Below, piece by piece: positions 44,245 through 53,560 of a stretch of DNA of 64,000 nucleotides. A model generated the notes under the pieces. The model did not search any database, was not told the DNA's origin, and saw only the letters and a list, made by a program, of their open reading frames with translations. Every line of letters starts with the position of its first letter. Positions within the stretch are counted from its first letter, which is position 1. Made by a program: the position numbers and the translations under genes. This DNA comes from Calothrix sp. NIES-4105 (GTDB lineage Bacteria > Cyanobacteriota > Cyanobacteriia > Cyanobacteriales > Nostocaceae), in contig NZ_AP018290.1 of assembly GCF_002368415.1 (NCBI RefSeq), positions 10,159,717-10,223,716 of the forward strand, in the 5' to 3' direction.

Positions 44245-44451
44245 TTATTGCTCCTTATTAATAATTTGAAACTCATTCTCAGCCAATGATACAACAAGGT
44301 CTTGCGAAGTGACTTCAACAATCCAATTACCGCTTGACTTGCCGTCAGACAGAATTTCTTCTCCACGAACTACACCGACATTTCCAGCTACGTAAGCTGG
44401 ACATAATATAAGAACTTTGTCTCCGACTTGTGGGGTTCTTGAGCTATTCAA
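44245..44451 (-). CDS. Small SH3/KOW-like protein
   Basis: 68 residues: MNSSRTPQVGDKVLILCPAY, VAGNVGVVRGEEIL, NWIVEVTSQDLVVSLAENEF. The beta-rich pattern with VGDKV and GNVGVVRG resembles KOW/SH3-like barrels found in many short cyanobacterial proteins. Function not known. Confidence 0.6.
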   Translation of the reverse strand: MNSSRTPQVGDKVLILCPAYVAGNVGVVRGEEILSDGKSSGNWIVEVTSQDLVVSLAENEFQIINKEQ

Positions 44452-45055
44452 AGGCTTTCCTCAACCATAAACTACTAAAAATCAACCGCTTTAACTTTAA
44501 ATTACCATTTTCATAACCTTATCTTAACTAAGATGGTATGCGTATAATCACTCATAATAAATTTTTTTAGAATTGGCAAAAGGGATAAAGATATTTTTGA
44601 TTTGACAGATCAGCTATAGAGTAGAGCTTCCAGAGCGGATAACGCGATGACTATAAAGAGGCGCCACTTAAAAAAACCGCTACGTTTTGTTTTGATTATC
44701 CGCTGAATATGATAGCAGCAAGTCTGCTACTATACAGATGCTGATGTCGTTGTTGATAATTCGTTCAAAATATTCGTAAATTCGTACCATAATTTTTGCA
44801 GCGGACAAATAATTTTCGCACGCACTAAGTATATTTATTCACTTGATGCCGTAATATGTAAAAAACCTTAACAGTGAATGTAAATAAATATCAAGTCAAG
44901 CTTTACAAATGTGCTAGCTTGTAACCTATATGCACCTTGCACTCTGAAATAACAGACAAGCGTATATAAACCAAATATATTTGCTTAATAGGCGCCGTTC
45001 TCAAAAAAAATACGCATTGAAACATTTCAATCTTCAAATATTCAATCCAAATATC
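44452..45055. other. Non-coding stretch upstream of the hybrid kinase
   Basis: No convincing gene. Two inverted pairs are visible: AGCGGATAA (44635) / TTATCCGCT (44697), and a compact hairpin ATAGCAG-CAAGT-CTGCTA near 44712-44734. A TTG at 44981 opens the kinase frame 75 nt early but adds an unrelated basic leader, so it is taken as leader sequence. Confidence 0.4.
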
Positions 45056-46336
45056 ATGAGTAATATAGGAACAATTTTAATCATCGATGACAATCCCACA
45101 AATTTAGAGGTGCTATACGCGACTTTGGCTTCGACGGGATACGAGATCATTTTGGAGATGAATGGAGAGGACGGTATTAAGCAAGCTGCACAGCAACAGC
45201 CAGATTTAATATTACTTGATATAATGATGCCCGGTATTGACGGTTTTGAAACCTGTTGTAAATTGCAGTCTAATTTAACAACGCTATCAATTCCAATTAT
45301 TTTTATGACAGCATTATCAGACACCGAACATAAAATAAAGGGACTTAGTTTAGGAGCAGTTGATTATATTACTAAACCTTTTCAGCAAGAAGAAGTTTTA
45401 GCAAGAGTCAATGTGCATTTGAAGCTCAAGCGCGCGACAGATGAATTAGAACAACAAGTCCAAGAACGTACTAATTCACTGGTACAAACTTTACACTCGC
45501 TTAAACAAATGCAGTTGCAACTCGTACAAAATGAGAAAATGTCAGCATTAGGACAATTGGTCGCTGGTATTGCACACGAAATTAATAATCCAATGGGATG
45601 TATTAATGGCAATTTTGCATTAATGGAAGCTAATTTTAAAGAATTATTTCAAATTATTGACAGTTACGAAAAAGAAGTTTCTCAACCAAGTATTGGTTTG
45701 CAGCAAAAAATTGAAGCAATTGATTTAAACTATTTGCGCTCGGATTTTCCTAAAATGTTCGAGTCAACGCATACAGCCATAGATCGTATCAAAGATATTA
45801 GTGATAGTTTAAGAATATTTTCACGCGCGGATACTACTCATCCTATACTTTTTAACATTCATGAAGGTATTGACAGTACAATTTTAATTTTGAAACATCG
45901 TCTAAAAGCCTCAGATACTTATCCAGAAATTGAGGTCATTAAAGAATATGCCGATCTGCCTCTTATTAAGTGCTATCCAGGGCAATTAAATCAAGTATTT
46001 ATGAATATTATCGCAAACGCTATCGATGCATTAGAAGAAGCATCACTTAATCAATCTAACCATAATCAACATCAAATTCGTCTAAAAACAGCGCTAGCAG
46101 AAAACGAGCAATCGATTTTAATTTATATACAAGATAACGGCATTGGAATCAACGATAAAATAAAAAATCAAATTTTTGAGCATCTTTTTACTACTAAAGA
46201 AGTCGGCAAAGGAACAGGATTAGGGTTAGCAATTGCACATCAAATTATTATTGAAAAGCATCATGGCAGTATCGAAGTAAATTCAGAAACAGGCAAAGGA
46301 ACCGAATTCTTAATTACCCTTCCCATACACCAATAA
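45056..46336 (+). CDS. Response-regulator/histidine-kinase hybrid (REC-HisKA-HATPase)
   Basis: 426 residues from the ATG at 45056. N-terminal REC domain: ILIIDDNPTN, phospho-Asp in LILLDIMMPGIDG, Lys in ITKPF. A coiled coil with LEQQVQERTNSL follows. HisKA: SALGQLVAGIAHEINNPMG (phospho-His). HATPase: NQVFMNIIANAIDALE, IYIQDNGIGI, TTKEVGKGTGLGLAIAHQII. This REC-kinase architecture is frequent in cyanobacteria, where a separate kinase usually feeds the REC domain. No partner gene is adjacent. Cytosolic; signal unknown. Confidence 0.93.
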   Translation: MSNIGTILIIDDNPTNLEVLYATLASTGYEIILEMNGEDGIKQAAQQQPDLILLDIMMPGIDGFETCCKLQSNLTTLSIPIIFMTALSDTEHKIKGLSLGAVDYITKPFQQEEVLARVNVHLKLKRATDELEQQVQERTNSLVQTLHSLKQMQLQLVQNEKMSALGQLVAGIAHEINNPMGCINGNFALMEANFKELFQIIDSYEKEVSQPSIGLQQKIEAIDLNYLRSDFPKMFESTHTAIDRIKDISDSLRIFSRADTTHPILFNIHEGIDSTILILKHRLKASDTYPEIEVIKEYADLPLIKCYPGQLNQVFMNIIANAIDALEEASLNQSNHNQHQIRLKTALAENEQSILIYIQDNGIGINDKIKNQIFEHLFTTKEVGKGTGLGLAIAHQIIIEKHHGSIEVNSETGKGTEFLITLPIHQ

Positions 46337-46348
46337 CCGAATTTACAA

Positions 46349-48073
46349 TCACAATCCCCGTTGCCAAATCTTAATAGTCTTATCCAAACTAGCACTAATA
46401 AGTATTTCACCAGAAGCAGTAAACGTCAACCCAGTCACAGCATCGGCATGACCAATAAACGTTGCCAACATCTCCCCACTATGCAAATCCCATAACTTAA
46501 TAGTCTTATCTACACTACCACTAGCTAAAATTTTACCATCAGGACTAAGAGCAACAGCACAAACGCCATCACTATGTCCTTTTAAAACTCTAACTAATTC
46601 TCCTGCCAAACTCCATACTTTAATACTATGGTCACGACTACCGCTAATTAATACCTTATTATCACAACTTAAACACAAACAACTTACAACATGCGAATGT
46701 GCGCTAAAAGAAGATTCCAACCGCGTCTCCTCCCCAAGAAGGCGCCACACCTTAATTTTACGATAGCTACCAGTAACAAGAATCTTGCCATCTCGACTCA
46801 GCACCAACGCATGAGCAGCAGTATCATCAAGTGAAAGCGAACTGTATACCTGTCGTAACCGTAAATCCCAATATAAAACCCTGCGGTCATCACCACCAGT
46901 AAATATCATCCGATTATCAGGAGAACAAGCAACACCACGCACCATCCCATTATGCTTGTGCAAAATATCAATCAAATCTCTGGCGCCAACATGCCATATC
47001 TTAATTGTAGAGTCGGCGCCACCACTAACAATAATTTGTCCATCGGAACTAAAAGCCAACGCATTAATCTCATCAACTAATCCAGATTTACTCCAAGGTT
47101 GCTCAGAAAAAGTACAAACCAACTCACCCTTATTTAAATCCCATAACTTTATTTCACCTAAACTACCAGTTGCAAGCAATGGCGCCATATCCTTTGCAGC
47201 AGTAAAAGCTAAACAATTAATACCTCGTGTATGACCACGTAAAGTCTGCCAGTATTCCCACTCACAAGCGTAATCTCGAAGCGAATGTGATGCTACTTGA
47301 ACAGTTTCAACCAACATAATTTCATCACTTTCAGCTTGCTCATCCTTAATAGTAAACGAATCCAAATACCAATTTAAACCTCCCGCATATAATAATTTAC
47401 TTGGAACTACAGTTATTTTTGGCTCACCAGATTCAATCAACTCCGTCGGTAAAAACCCTGCCATCACAACCTGCTTTTCGTCTCCATGTTTACCAGTAGA
47501 AGGATAAAATAAACATAAAAAAATTAATAACTGGTGATTTTTTAAATCATCTTGTGTAACAGTCCACTTAATCTTATCTTTCTTAATTCCATTAAAACTT
47601 TCACCATCTGCCACATAAACTTGGATACTAAATCTAGGATTACTAGTAAGTGCATAAGAAAACTTACTTTCACTTCTTAAATTTCCTTCATCATCCAAAG
47701 CAATACTTGTCAGGACATCATGTGGAACTTTCTTGACCAATTTACCCAAGCGTTCATGCATAACCCGTTCTACGATTTGCTCGCGTAACAGGTAATATAA
47801 AGCTTGCTCTTTAAAATAGTTAGGAAAAGGTATCGTCCAGTCGGGTGGTTCCGGATATTCAGGAGGAACTGGGGGTGGATTTTTTGCTGCAAGTTCAGCT
47901 TGCTGACGTGCTTTTTGCAGAAGCTTTGTTAATGCTTCACCCTTAAACGCCATTATCTCACTATGACAACCCTTAACAGAACTTTCCAACAAAGAAACTT
48001 CATAAGTTTTGGGTTTCTTCACTCTAGTGAGAAAATCTACTTGTTGTGATTTGAGCAAGCTAGTCCAGTTCAT
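46349..48073 (-). CDS. WD40-repeat protein with novel N-terminal region
   Basis: 574 residues from the ATG at 48073 (a GTG at 48085 is also possible). Residues 1-260 form a cyanobacterial region (MNWTSLLKSQQVDFLTRVKK, KARQQAELAAKNPPPVPPEY, a long YYLLREQIVERVMHERLG helix) that I do not recognise. About seven WD40 blades follow (TGSLGEIKLWDL, SGGADSTIKIWHV, SGSRDHSIKVWSL, ASGSVDKTIKLWDLHSGEML, SASLDKTIKIWQ), enough for one propeller. A protein-binding scaffold. Ends 12 nt from the convergent kinase. Confidence 0.88.
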   Translation of the reverse strand: MNWTSLLKSQQVDFLTRVKKPKTYEVSLLESSVKGCHSEIMAFKGEALTKLLQKARQQAELAAKNPPPVPPEYPEPPDWTIPFPNYFKEQALYYLLREQIVERVMHERLGKLVKKVPHDVLTSIALDDEGNLRSESKFSYALTSNPRFSIQVYVADGESFNGIKKDKIKWTVTQDDLKNHQLLIFLCLFYPSTGKHGDEKQVVMAGFLPTELIESGEPKITVVPSKLLYAGGLNWYLDSFTIKDEQAESDEIMLVETVQVASHSLRDYACEWEYWQTLRGHTRGINCLAFTAAKDMAPLLATGSLGEIKLWDLNKGELVCTFSEQPWSKSGLVDEINALAFSSDGQIIVSGGADSTIKIWHVGARDLIDILHKHNGMVRGVACSPDNRMIFTGGDDRRVLYWDLRLRQVYSSLSLDDTAAHALVLSRDGKILVTGSYRKIKVWRLLGEETRLESSFSAHSHVVSCLCLSCDNKVLISGSRDHSIKVWSLAGELVRVLKGHSDGVCAVALSPDGKILASGSVDKTIKLWDLHSGEMLATFIGHADAVTGLTFTASGEILISASLDKTIKIWQRGL

Positions 48074-48489
48074 ATGTATAAACACTCATGCGCGCTCTTG
48101 CCTACCTACGTTAATGTACATAAATAAACTTTTTCATTTTTGTTTGATTTGATTAATATCAACTATCTGCTTTTTCAGTAAAAATAATTTATTTAGTATC
48201 ATAAAGCACAAAACATAATTAATAAATGAGTAATATAGGCGCCCCTTCAGCATGTAACTGCAAAATTATGCTTTGGGAAGTTAATTGTAGCTAATGAAAG
48301 TGCAAAAAGATTGTTTTTGGTGAAGCAATTTGAAATTGTTTGTCATTGCCGCTGCAAATGTGACATTTTTACCTTGACAGAGGTATTTTTCAGAATTATT
48401 TGGCTGAAATTTGATTATTTCTACCAGAAGTCAGACCCGTAATGGCATATGTATTTGTAACTATTGCTATAAGTCATGTTAAGAAGTGT

Positions 48490-49953
48490 ATGCAAATTCA
48501 AACACCAGACTGGGTAAAGCACGCTATTTTCTACCAAATTTTCCCTGACCGCTTTGCAAGAAGCAAACAACCCCGGAAGCGATTATTACATGAGGCACGC
48601 TGGGAAGACTGGGAAGCAATGCCCACACTCCAAGGTTACAAGGGGGGTGACTTATGGGGAATTATAGAACAATTAGACTATATACAGTCTTTAGAGATTA
48701 ATGCAATTTACTTTACGCCAATTTTTCAATCAGCCAGTAACCATCGTTATCATACGCACGATTATTATCAGGTAGACCCAATGCTGGGTGGTAACGAAGC
48801 GTTTAAAGAGTTGCTCGATGCAGCACACGCGCGTGACATCAAAGTCGTACTAGACGGAGTATTTAACCATTCGAGTCGCGGTTTTTTCTTTTTCCATGAT
48901 GTCCTCGAAAACGGTCCTCACTCACCTTGGGTAAATTGGTTTAAAATCGAAGGCTGGCCACTTGCACCTTATACTGGGGATGCACCAGCTAACTATGGAA
49001 GTTGGGGTGGAAACCGCGCATTACCTGAATTTAACCATGATAATCCAGAAGTACGTGAGTACATAATGGAAATAGCCGAGTATTGGATTAAATTTGGTGT
49101 CGATGGCTGGCGCCTAGATGTACCATTTGAAATTAAGACACCAGGATTTTGGGAAGAATTTCGAGATCGTGTGAAAGCAGTTAACCCAGAAGCTTATATT
49201 GTCGGTGAAGTTTGGGGAGACTCACGGCAATGGTTAGACGGAAAGCAATTTGACGGGGTAATGAATTACTTGTTTGCAGGGCCAACTATTGCATTTGCAG
49301 CAGGAGATAGAGTAGCTCTCGACCAAGTACAAAGTCGTGACTACAAACCTTATCCACCCTTATTTGCCGCCGAATACGCTCAAAAAATCCAAGAATTACT
49401 AGAACTTTATCCTTGGGAAATCCAATTAACACAGTTGAACTTACTTGCTAGTCATGATACCGCGCGGTTGCTGTCAATTGCTGGTGGAGACATACCAAGT
49501 ATTGAATTATGTACATTACTTTTAATGACATTTCCCGGCGCCCCTAGCATATACTATGGAGATGAAGTTGGATTACCAGGAGCATTAGACCCAGACTCAC
49601 GTCGAGGTTTTCCCCTAGAAGCAGCTTGGAACAGAGAAATACTTGATACACATCGTCAGCTAATCACACTTCGTCATAAATACCCCTGTTTACGAACAGG
49701 AGACTACAAAGTATTATACGCGCAAGGTGAAGTGTATATATTCGCTCGTTCACTCGATAACGAACAATTAGTTATTGCAGTTAACGCTGGTACTACCGAC
49801 TCAAAAACAAATCTAGATGTTAGCAACTTACACTCTTTACCCAACAAAGTATTATACGGTGGCGCCGAAATCGACTGGAATAACGAATCAGAAACCAAAC
49901 AACTAACTCTAAATATTCCTGCCCGCACTGGATGCATCGTAGGGAATTATTAG
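48490..49953 (+). CDS. GH13 alpha-amylase family (neopullulanase-like)
   Basis: 487 residues from the ATG at 48490 (MQIQTPDWVKHAIFYQIFPD), the usual family start; an ATG at 48442 would add 16 residues. GH13 regions: GVFNHS, GWRLDVPFEI with the nucleophile Asp, YIVGEVWGD with the acid/base Glu, and LLASHDTARLL with the transition-state Asp. GAPSIYYGDEVGLPGALDPD also fits. It hydrolyses or rearranges alpha-glucans or cyclodextrins in the cytosol. A 350-nt spacer with no gene divides it from the divergent WD40 gene. Confidence 0.93.
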   Translation: MQIQTPDWVKHAIFYQIFPDRFARSKQPRKRLLHEARWEDWEAMPTLQGYKGGDLWGIIEQLDYIQSLEINAIYFTPIFQSASNHRYHTHDYYQVDPMLGGNEAFKELLDAAHARDIKVVLDGVFNHSSRGFFFFHDVLENGPHSPWVNWFKIEGWPLAPYTGDAPANYGSWGGNRALPEFNHDNPEVREYIMEIAEYWIKFGVDGWRLDVPFEIKTPGFWEEFRDRVKAVNPEAYIVGEVWGDSRQWLDGKQFDGVMNYLFAGPTIAFAAGDRVALDQVQSRDYKPYPPLFAAEYAQKIQELLELYPWEIQLTQLNLLASHDTARLLSIAGGDIPSIELCTLLLMTFPGAPSIYYGDEVGLPGALDPDSRRGFPLEAAWNREILDTHRQLITLRHKYPCLRTGDYKVLYAQGEVYIFARSLDNEQLVIAVNAGTTDSKTNLDVSNLHSLPNKVLYGGAEIDWNNESETKQLTLNIPARTGCIVGNY

Positions 49954-50013
49954 CAACGGATGATAGCGGATGTAACGGATAAACCATCCGTTACATCCGT
50001 TCTTATCCGTTGC
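49953..50013. terminator. Long hairpin between convergent genes
   Basis: GCAACGGAT...GCGGATGTAACGGAT pairs with ATCCGTTACATCCG...ATCCGTTGC around an AAACC loop. The element is itself built of ACGGAT repeats. It probably terminates both the amylase and the small membrane-protein gene. Confidence 0.65.
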
Positions 50014-50415
50014 CTACCTTTTATTAAATCCTTTCCAAGACCAAGAAAACTTTCGCTCTTGCGCTGTATAATCACGGCAATCTTTAGATTTTTCTGTCAT
50101 TACTTCTGCTGGGTTAACTGCACACTTAAGATAATTATTACTATCATAGTACTTACATTTCTTACACGGCAGACTAACAGTTTTAACTTGTTTAAACCGA
50201 TAAAATACAATTCCTACAGTTGTTAAAACAAATAAAACTGGTGCAAATAATATAATACTGTCGCTTAACGTAGAAGGTTCAAGCTTTTTTTGATTAAAAC
50301 TATCTCGTTCATATGTGTTAGCGTTTACACTTGTATATATATCCTGATTGCTATTCGAGTAAGTTGTATTACCATATGCAGTTGGGTACTGTCTGAGACT
50401 TTCATTTAAAGGCAT
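50014..50415 (-). CDS. Membrane protein with cytosolic Cys motif
   Basis: 133 residues. A Tyr/Asn/Ser-rich N-terminus, one membrane span (SIILFAPVLFVLTTVGIVFY), then KTVSLPCKKCKYYDSNNYLK, CAVNPAEV and KDCRDY. The C-x2-C-(K)YY-x(n)-C-x(n)-C-x-D pattern repeats that of the protein at 3699-4109. Possibly a small metal-binding module. Function unknown. Confidence 0.75.
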   Translation of the reverse strand: MPLNESLRQYPTAYGNTTYSNSNQDIYTSVNANTYERDSFNQKKLEPSTLSDSIILFAPVLFVLTTVGIVFYRFKQVKTVSLPCKKCKYYDSNNYLKCAVNPAEVMTEKSKDCRDYTAQERKFSWSWKGFNKR

Positions 50416-50823
50416 AAATTTACCTCAAGGTAATATGGCTACTTATTAAGCATCGTATTTTTAACCGGGTTAAGATACGTCTAAGGGAAGAAGTAACTTC
50501 GGGCTATTTACTGATAATCTCGCTGCAAAAGCAAATTATGCTAATAGACAGAAACTGTAGTTACTGTCTTATTACTAAGATGCTCTATAATCAAGCATAA
50601 GATTTTCCAAACATTTATACGCTCTAACCATCAGTAGAAATAAAGTCTTGTTATCTTCTCCCCAAGGATAGAAGATAATTAATTATATTAATGCTCAACC
50701 TAAACAGCACCCCTATGAATTGGATGCAATTATTGGCAGCAGCAAAAAATTAAAATATCTTAAAATAAGGGCAAGGCACCTAAAATCCGTGTGTGCAACA
50801 GAACGCAAGTACTATATTTAAAT
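50416..50823. other. Non-coding stretch
   Basis: AT-rich, no convincing frame, RNA or clear repeat. Probably promoter and leader DNA for the two flanking small-protein genes. Confidence 0.3.
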
Positions 50824-50931
50824 ATGAACCTCAATATCTTAGCGCGGATTCCAATAAAAACGTTAGTACTACTTAGTTTTGCCTATGCTTGGCTAGGTTG
50901 GTATTTAGCTGCTATTATACTAGCCACGTAA
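50824..50931 (+). CDS. Putative 35-aa single-span membrane protein
   Basis: MNLNILARIPIKTLVLLSFA followed by YAWLGWYLAAIILAT: a basic/polar head and one strong hydrophobic span. The composition is that of a real small membrane protein, and similar AYAWLGW-type peptides occur in cyanobacteria. No strong RBS is seen. Confidence 0.4.
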   Translation: MNLNILARIPIKTLVLLSFAYAWLGWYLAAIILAT

Positions 50932-51130
50932 ACCTACTAATATATCTAAATGTATGCTAATAATTAGCAGCTTTTTACGCAGACAATATGTGTAAAAGCA
51001 TACGTTCAGTCGAGATTGTATCGCATAGTTTAATAAAAGATAATCAAGAAATTTATATAATTCTTAATGGTAAAAGTTTTAGAAATCTGATAATATTACT
51101 AATAATGTATCTACAAAAAGTCGGTGCATC

Positions 51131-51316
51131 ATGATTAAATTTAGCGACTTAAGCAGGAAAAGTGCATCTTTTAATGTAGCGCTTGCTAACATGGAGTTGC
51201 ATTTTGCTAATTTTAGTAAATCTGATCGGCTTTTATTAATAATTGTATCTGCTGGTATAAGTTTAGGAGTTGGAGAAACCGTAGATTTATTGTTTCTACC
51301 AAGCCTTAGATATTAA
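51131..51316 (+). CDS. Hypothetical 61-aa protein
   Basis: MIKFSDLSRKSASFNVALAN, MELHFANFSKSDRLLLIIVS, AGISLGVGETVDLLFLPSLR. Semi-hydrophobic C-terminal half. No recognised domain and only a weak ribosome-binding signal, so it could be spurious. Confidence 0.35.
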   Translation: MIKFSDLSRKSASFNVALANMELHFANFSKSDRLLLIIVSAGISLGVGETVDLLFLPSLRY

Positions 51317-51332
51317 TTTTAGGCATTCATCA

Positions 51333-51362
51333 TGTAGAGACGTTACATGTAACGTCTCCACA
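51333..51362. repeat. Near-perfect palindrome, copy of that at 25792
   Basis: TGTAGAGACGTTACA / TGTAACGTCTCCACA, one mismatch from perfect symmetry. Between a hypothetical gene and the 3' end of the aldolase gene. Confidence 0.7.
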
Positions 51363-51374
51363 ACACAATATTTA

Positions 51375-52457
51375 TTACGCAATCGTCACATCTTCAGACA
51401 AATATACATCCTGAATAGCATGGAATAATTTCACACCTTCTTCAAAAGGACGCTGAAATGTCTTACGTCCCGAAATTAAACCAGTTCCACCCGCGCGTTT
51501 ATTAATTACAGCAGTACGTATTGCCTCAGCAAAGTCATTTTTACCAGAAGCACCACCAGAATTTATTAAACCCGCGCGTCCGCAATAACAATTCAAAACC
51601 TGGTAACGAGTTAAGTCTATAGGATGGTCACTAGTCAAGTCAGTATAAACCTTTTCATTCGTTTTACCGTAACTCTTACCAGTTGCTTTCTCAACTGCAC
51701 CATAACCATTATTGCATTCAGGCAACTTTTGCTTAATAATATCAGCTTCGATAGTCACCCCTAAATGGTTTGCTTGTCCTGTTAAATCAGCAGCAAGGTG
51801 ATAATCTTTATCTTGTTTAAAAGCATTATTACGTAAATAGCACCATAAAATTGTTGCCATTCCCAACTCGTGCGCGCGTTTAAAAGCTTTACTAACTTCT
51901 TGAATTTGACGTGTTGAGTTTTCCGAACCAAAATATATAGTGGCGCCAACAGCTACCGCTCCCAAATTCCAAGCTTGCTCAACATCACCAAACATAACTT
52001 GGTCAAACTGGTTAGGAAAGGTTAACAACTCATTATGATTAATTTTAGCAATAAAAGGAATTTTATGAGCATATTTACGCGATACCGCTCCTAAAACACC
52101 TAAAGTCGTTGCCACACCATTACAACCAGCAGCAATTGCTAATCGAATAATATTTTCAGGGTCAAAGTAAATAGGATTTGGTGCAAACGAGGCGCCTGCC
52201 GAATGTTCAATACCTTGGTCTACAGGTAAAATCGACATATAACCCGTATAAGCAAGTCTACCTGTAGAATAAAGAGTTTGCAAACTGCGAATAACTTGAG
52301 GTGTACGGTCACTACTTAACCAAACGCTGTCAACAAAATTTGGGCCTGGTAAATGTAATAGTTCTTTAGAAACCTTTGCTTTATAAGTAAGTAAATCTTC
52401 AGCTTCTTGCCCCAAAACAGATTCTATAGAAGAAGGCGATGCCATTGTTGTAGTCAT
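51375..52457 (-). CDS. Class I fructose-bisphosphate aldolase
   Basis: 360 residues: [51 protein letters not shown] with the likely Schiff-base region, [13 protein letters not shown] and [20 protein letters not shown]. This is the bacterial/archaeal (DhnA/FbaB-like) class I type, which cleaves fructose 1,6-bisphosphate in glycolysis and the Calvin cycle. Start chosen at the first ATG; an ATG four codons later is also possible. Stands alone. Confidence 0.93.
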   Translation of the reverse strand: MTTTMASPSSIESVLGQEAEDLLTYKAKVSKELLHLPGPNFVDSVWLSSDRTPQVIRSLQTLYSTGRLAYTGYMSILPVDQGIEHSAGASFAPNPIYFDPENIIRLAIAAGCNGVATTLGVLGAVSRKYAHKIPFIAKINHNELLTFPNQFDQVMFGDVEQAWNLGAVAVGATIYFGSENSTRQIQEVSKAFKRAHELGMATILWCYLRNNAFKQDKDYHLAADLTGQANHLGVTIEADIIKQKLPECNNGYGAVEKATGKSYGKTNEKVYTDLTSDHPIDLTRYQVLNCYCGRAGLINSGGASGKNDFAEAIRTAVINKRAGGTGLISGRKTFQRPFEEGVKLFHAIQDVYLSEDVTIA

Positions 52458-53031
52458 ATGTCTATCTCAGTAAGTAAGCGTACAACCAAGTTTTAAAATA
52501 ACATTTATACTCGAAATTAGAATGTATAAAAGATTAATACTTAATTAACCATAATACATCTTAAATCTCCCCCAGCCCCCTTAATAAAGGAAGAACAAGA
52601 GTCATTTCTTAAGCCCCCAATTCGCGTTCTTGTTGGGTGGATTAAATTTAAGATTATGTAATCAATATGACTTGTCAAACATCCTTTAAGCATATATCAA
52701 AACATGAGTAGTATTTAAAACTCAGTTATAAATTACTCTTAATCTTTCTCTGTGAACTCTGTGCCTCTGCGGTAAAAAATCGCCTTCTGATACCAGTAAT
52801 AAGACATTTCAAACCACATCTCATAGATTAGCGCTAGCGGTAGAGATGGCACTCTTCCCCTCGACAGATTATTTTAAAAATAGAGATAATAAACAAACTT
52901 CTATGCTGCCAAAACCTAAAAAAAGCTGAACACCATCAAACTGGGCAAGCTGGAAGCCATCAATAAAACCCAAGGGTACTGCGTCCGCAGGCTCGCCAGG
53001 ACGTAGGGGAATTGGGAGAAATTATGAAGCA
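52458..53031. other. Intergenic region with repeats
   Basis: Holds a CTCCCCCAGCCCCCTTAATA patch (52566) and a TCTGTGAACTCTGTGCCTCT-GCGGTAAAAAA patch (52746, TCTCTGTGGT family). No gene seen. The segment 52870-53030 (GGGCAAGCTGGAAGCCATCA and following) has no intact frame and may be degraded mobile DNA. Confidence 0.35.
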
Positions 53032-53068
53032 TCCCCCTCAACCTCTTCATTCAAATGAATGAAATTGG

Positions 53069-53509
53069 TTAAGGGGGATAGCTGAATAATTTATATATAT
53101 CTTCGGGTGTATCCTGGGTTTGAATATACTTTTTTACAGTTTCAAGATTCGCTCCACCCGTAGATGAAACAAAATATCCAATCTTCGCTCTTAACTGGTT
53201 TTTTATAAAATTGATTGCAGTGTTCAGGAAATTCGTATGCGTTTCAATCGACTAGTTACTGTTTTGAGATTATTGGCAAACGCACAAAGAGCGTACTTTT
53301 GGATTAATATCAATCAACAAGTGGCAGTGGTCGGATTCTCCGTTAAATTCAACTAATTGACAATCCCACTTTTTACATAAATCTTCACATATTTCTTGTA
53401 ATCGGCGTAAAACATTACCAGTAATCACCTTGCGCCGATACTTTCTGACTAGGACTAAATGGATAGACAGATTGTAAACTGTTCCACCAGGTAATATTTT
53501 GGTTGACAT
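53069..53509 (-). pseudogene. tnpA: IS200/IS605 TnpA transposase, frameshifted
   Basis: The 5' part reads MSTKILPGGTVYNLSIHLVL, VRKYRRKVITGNVLRRLQEI, FNGESDHCHLLIDINPK with the His-x-His (HUH) nuclease motif. A stop then occurs at 53270. Shifting frame gives FANNLKTVTSRLKRIR. A second shift gives FLNTAINFIKNQ then LRAKIGYFVSSTGGANLETV, KKYIQTQDTPEDIYKLF, the usual TnpA end. Thus two frameshifts break a single-domain Y1 transposase. Transposition would need TnpA in trans. Confidence 0.85.
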
Positions 53510-53560
53510 GGGGTAACTGGTTGCTGTAAATTAGTCATAGGGCGCGCAGTTCTACAGGGG

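Noticed and set aside
44981-45055. TTG start 75 nt upstream for the hybrid kinase
   Set aside because: It adds a basic leader unlike any REC domain; the ATG at 45056 starts directly before the REC fold.
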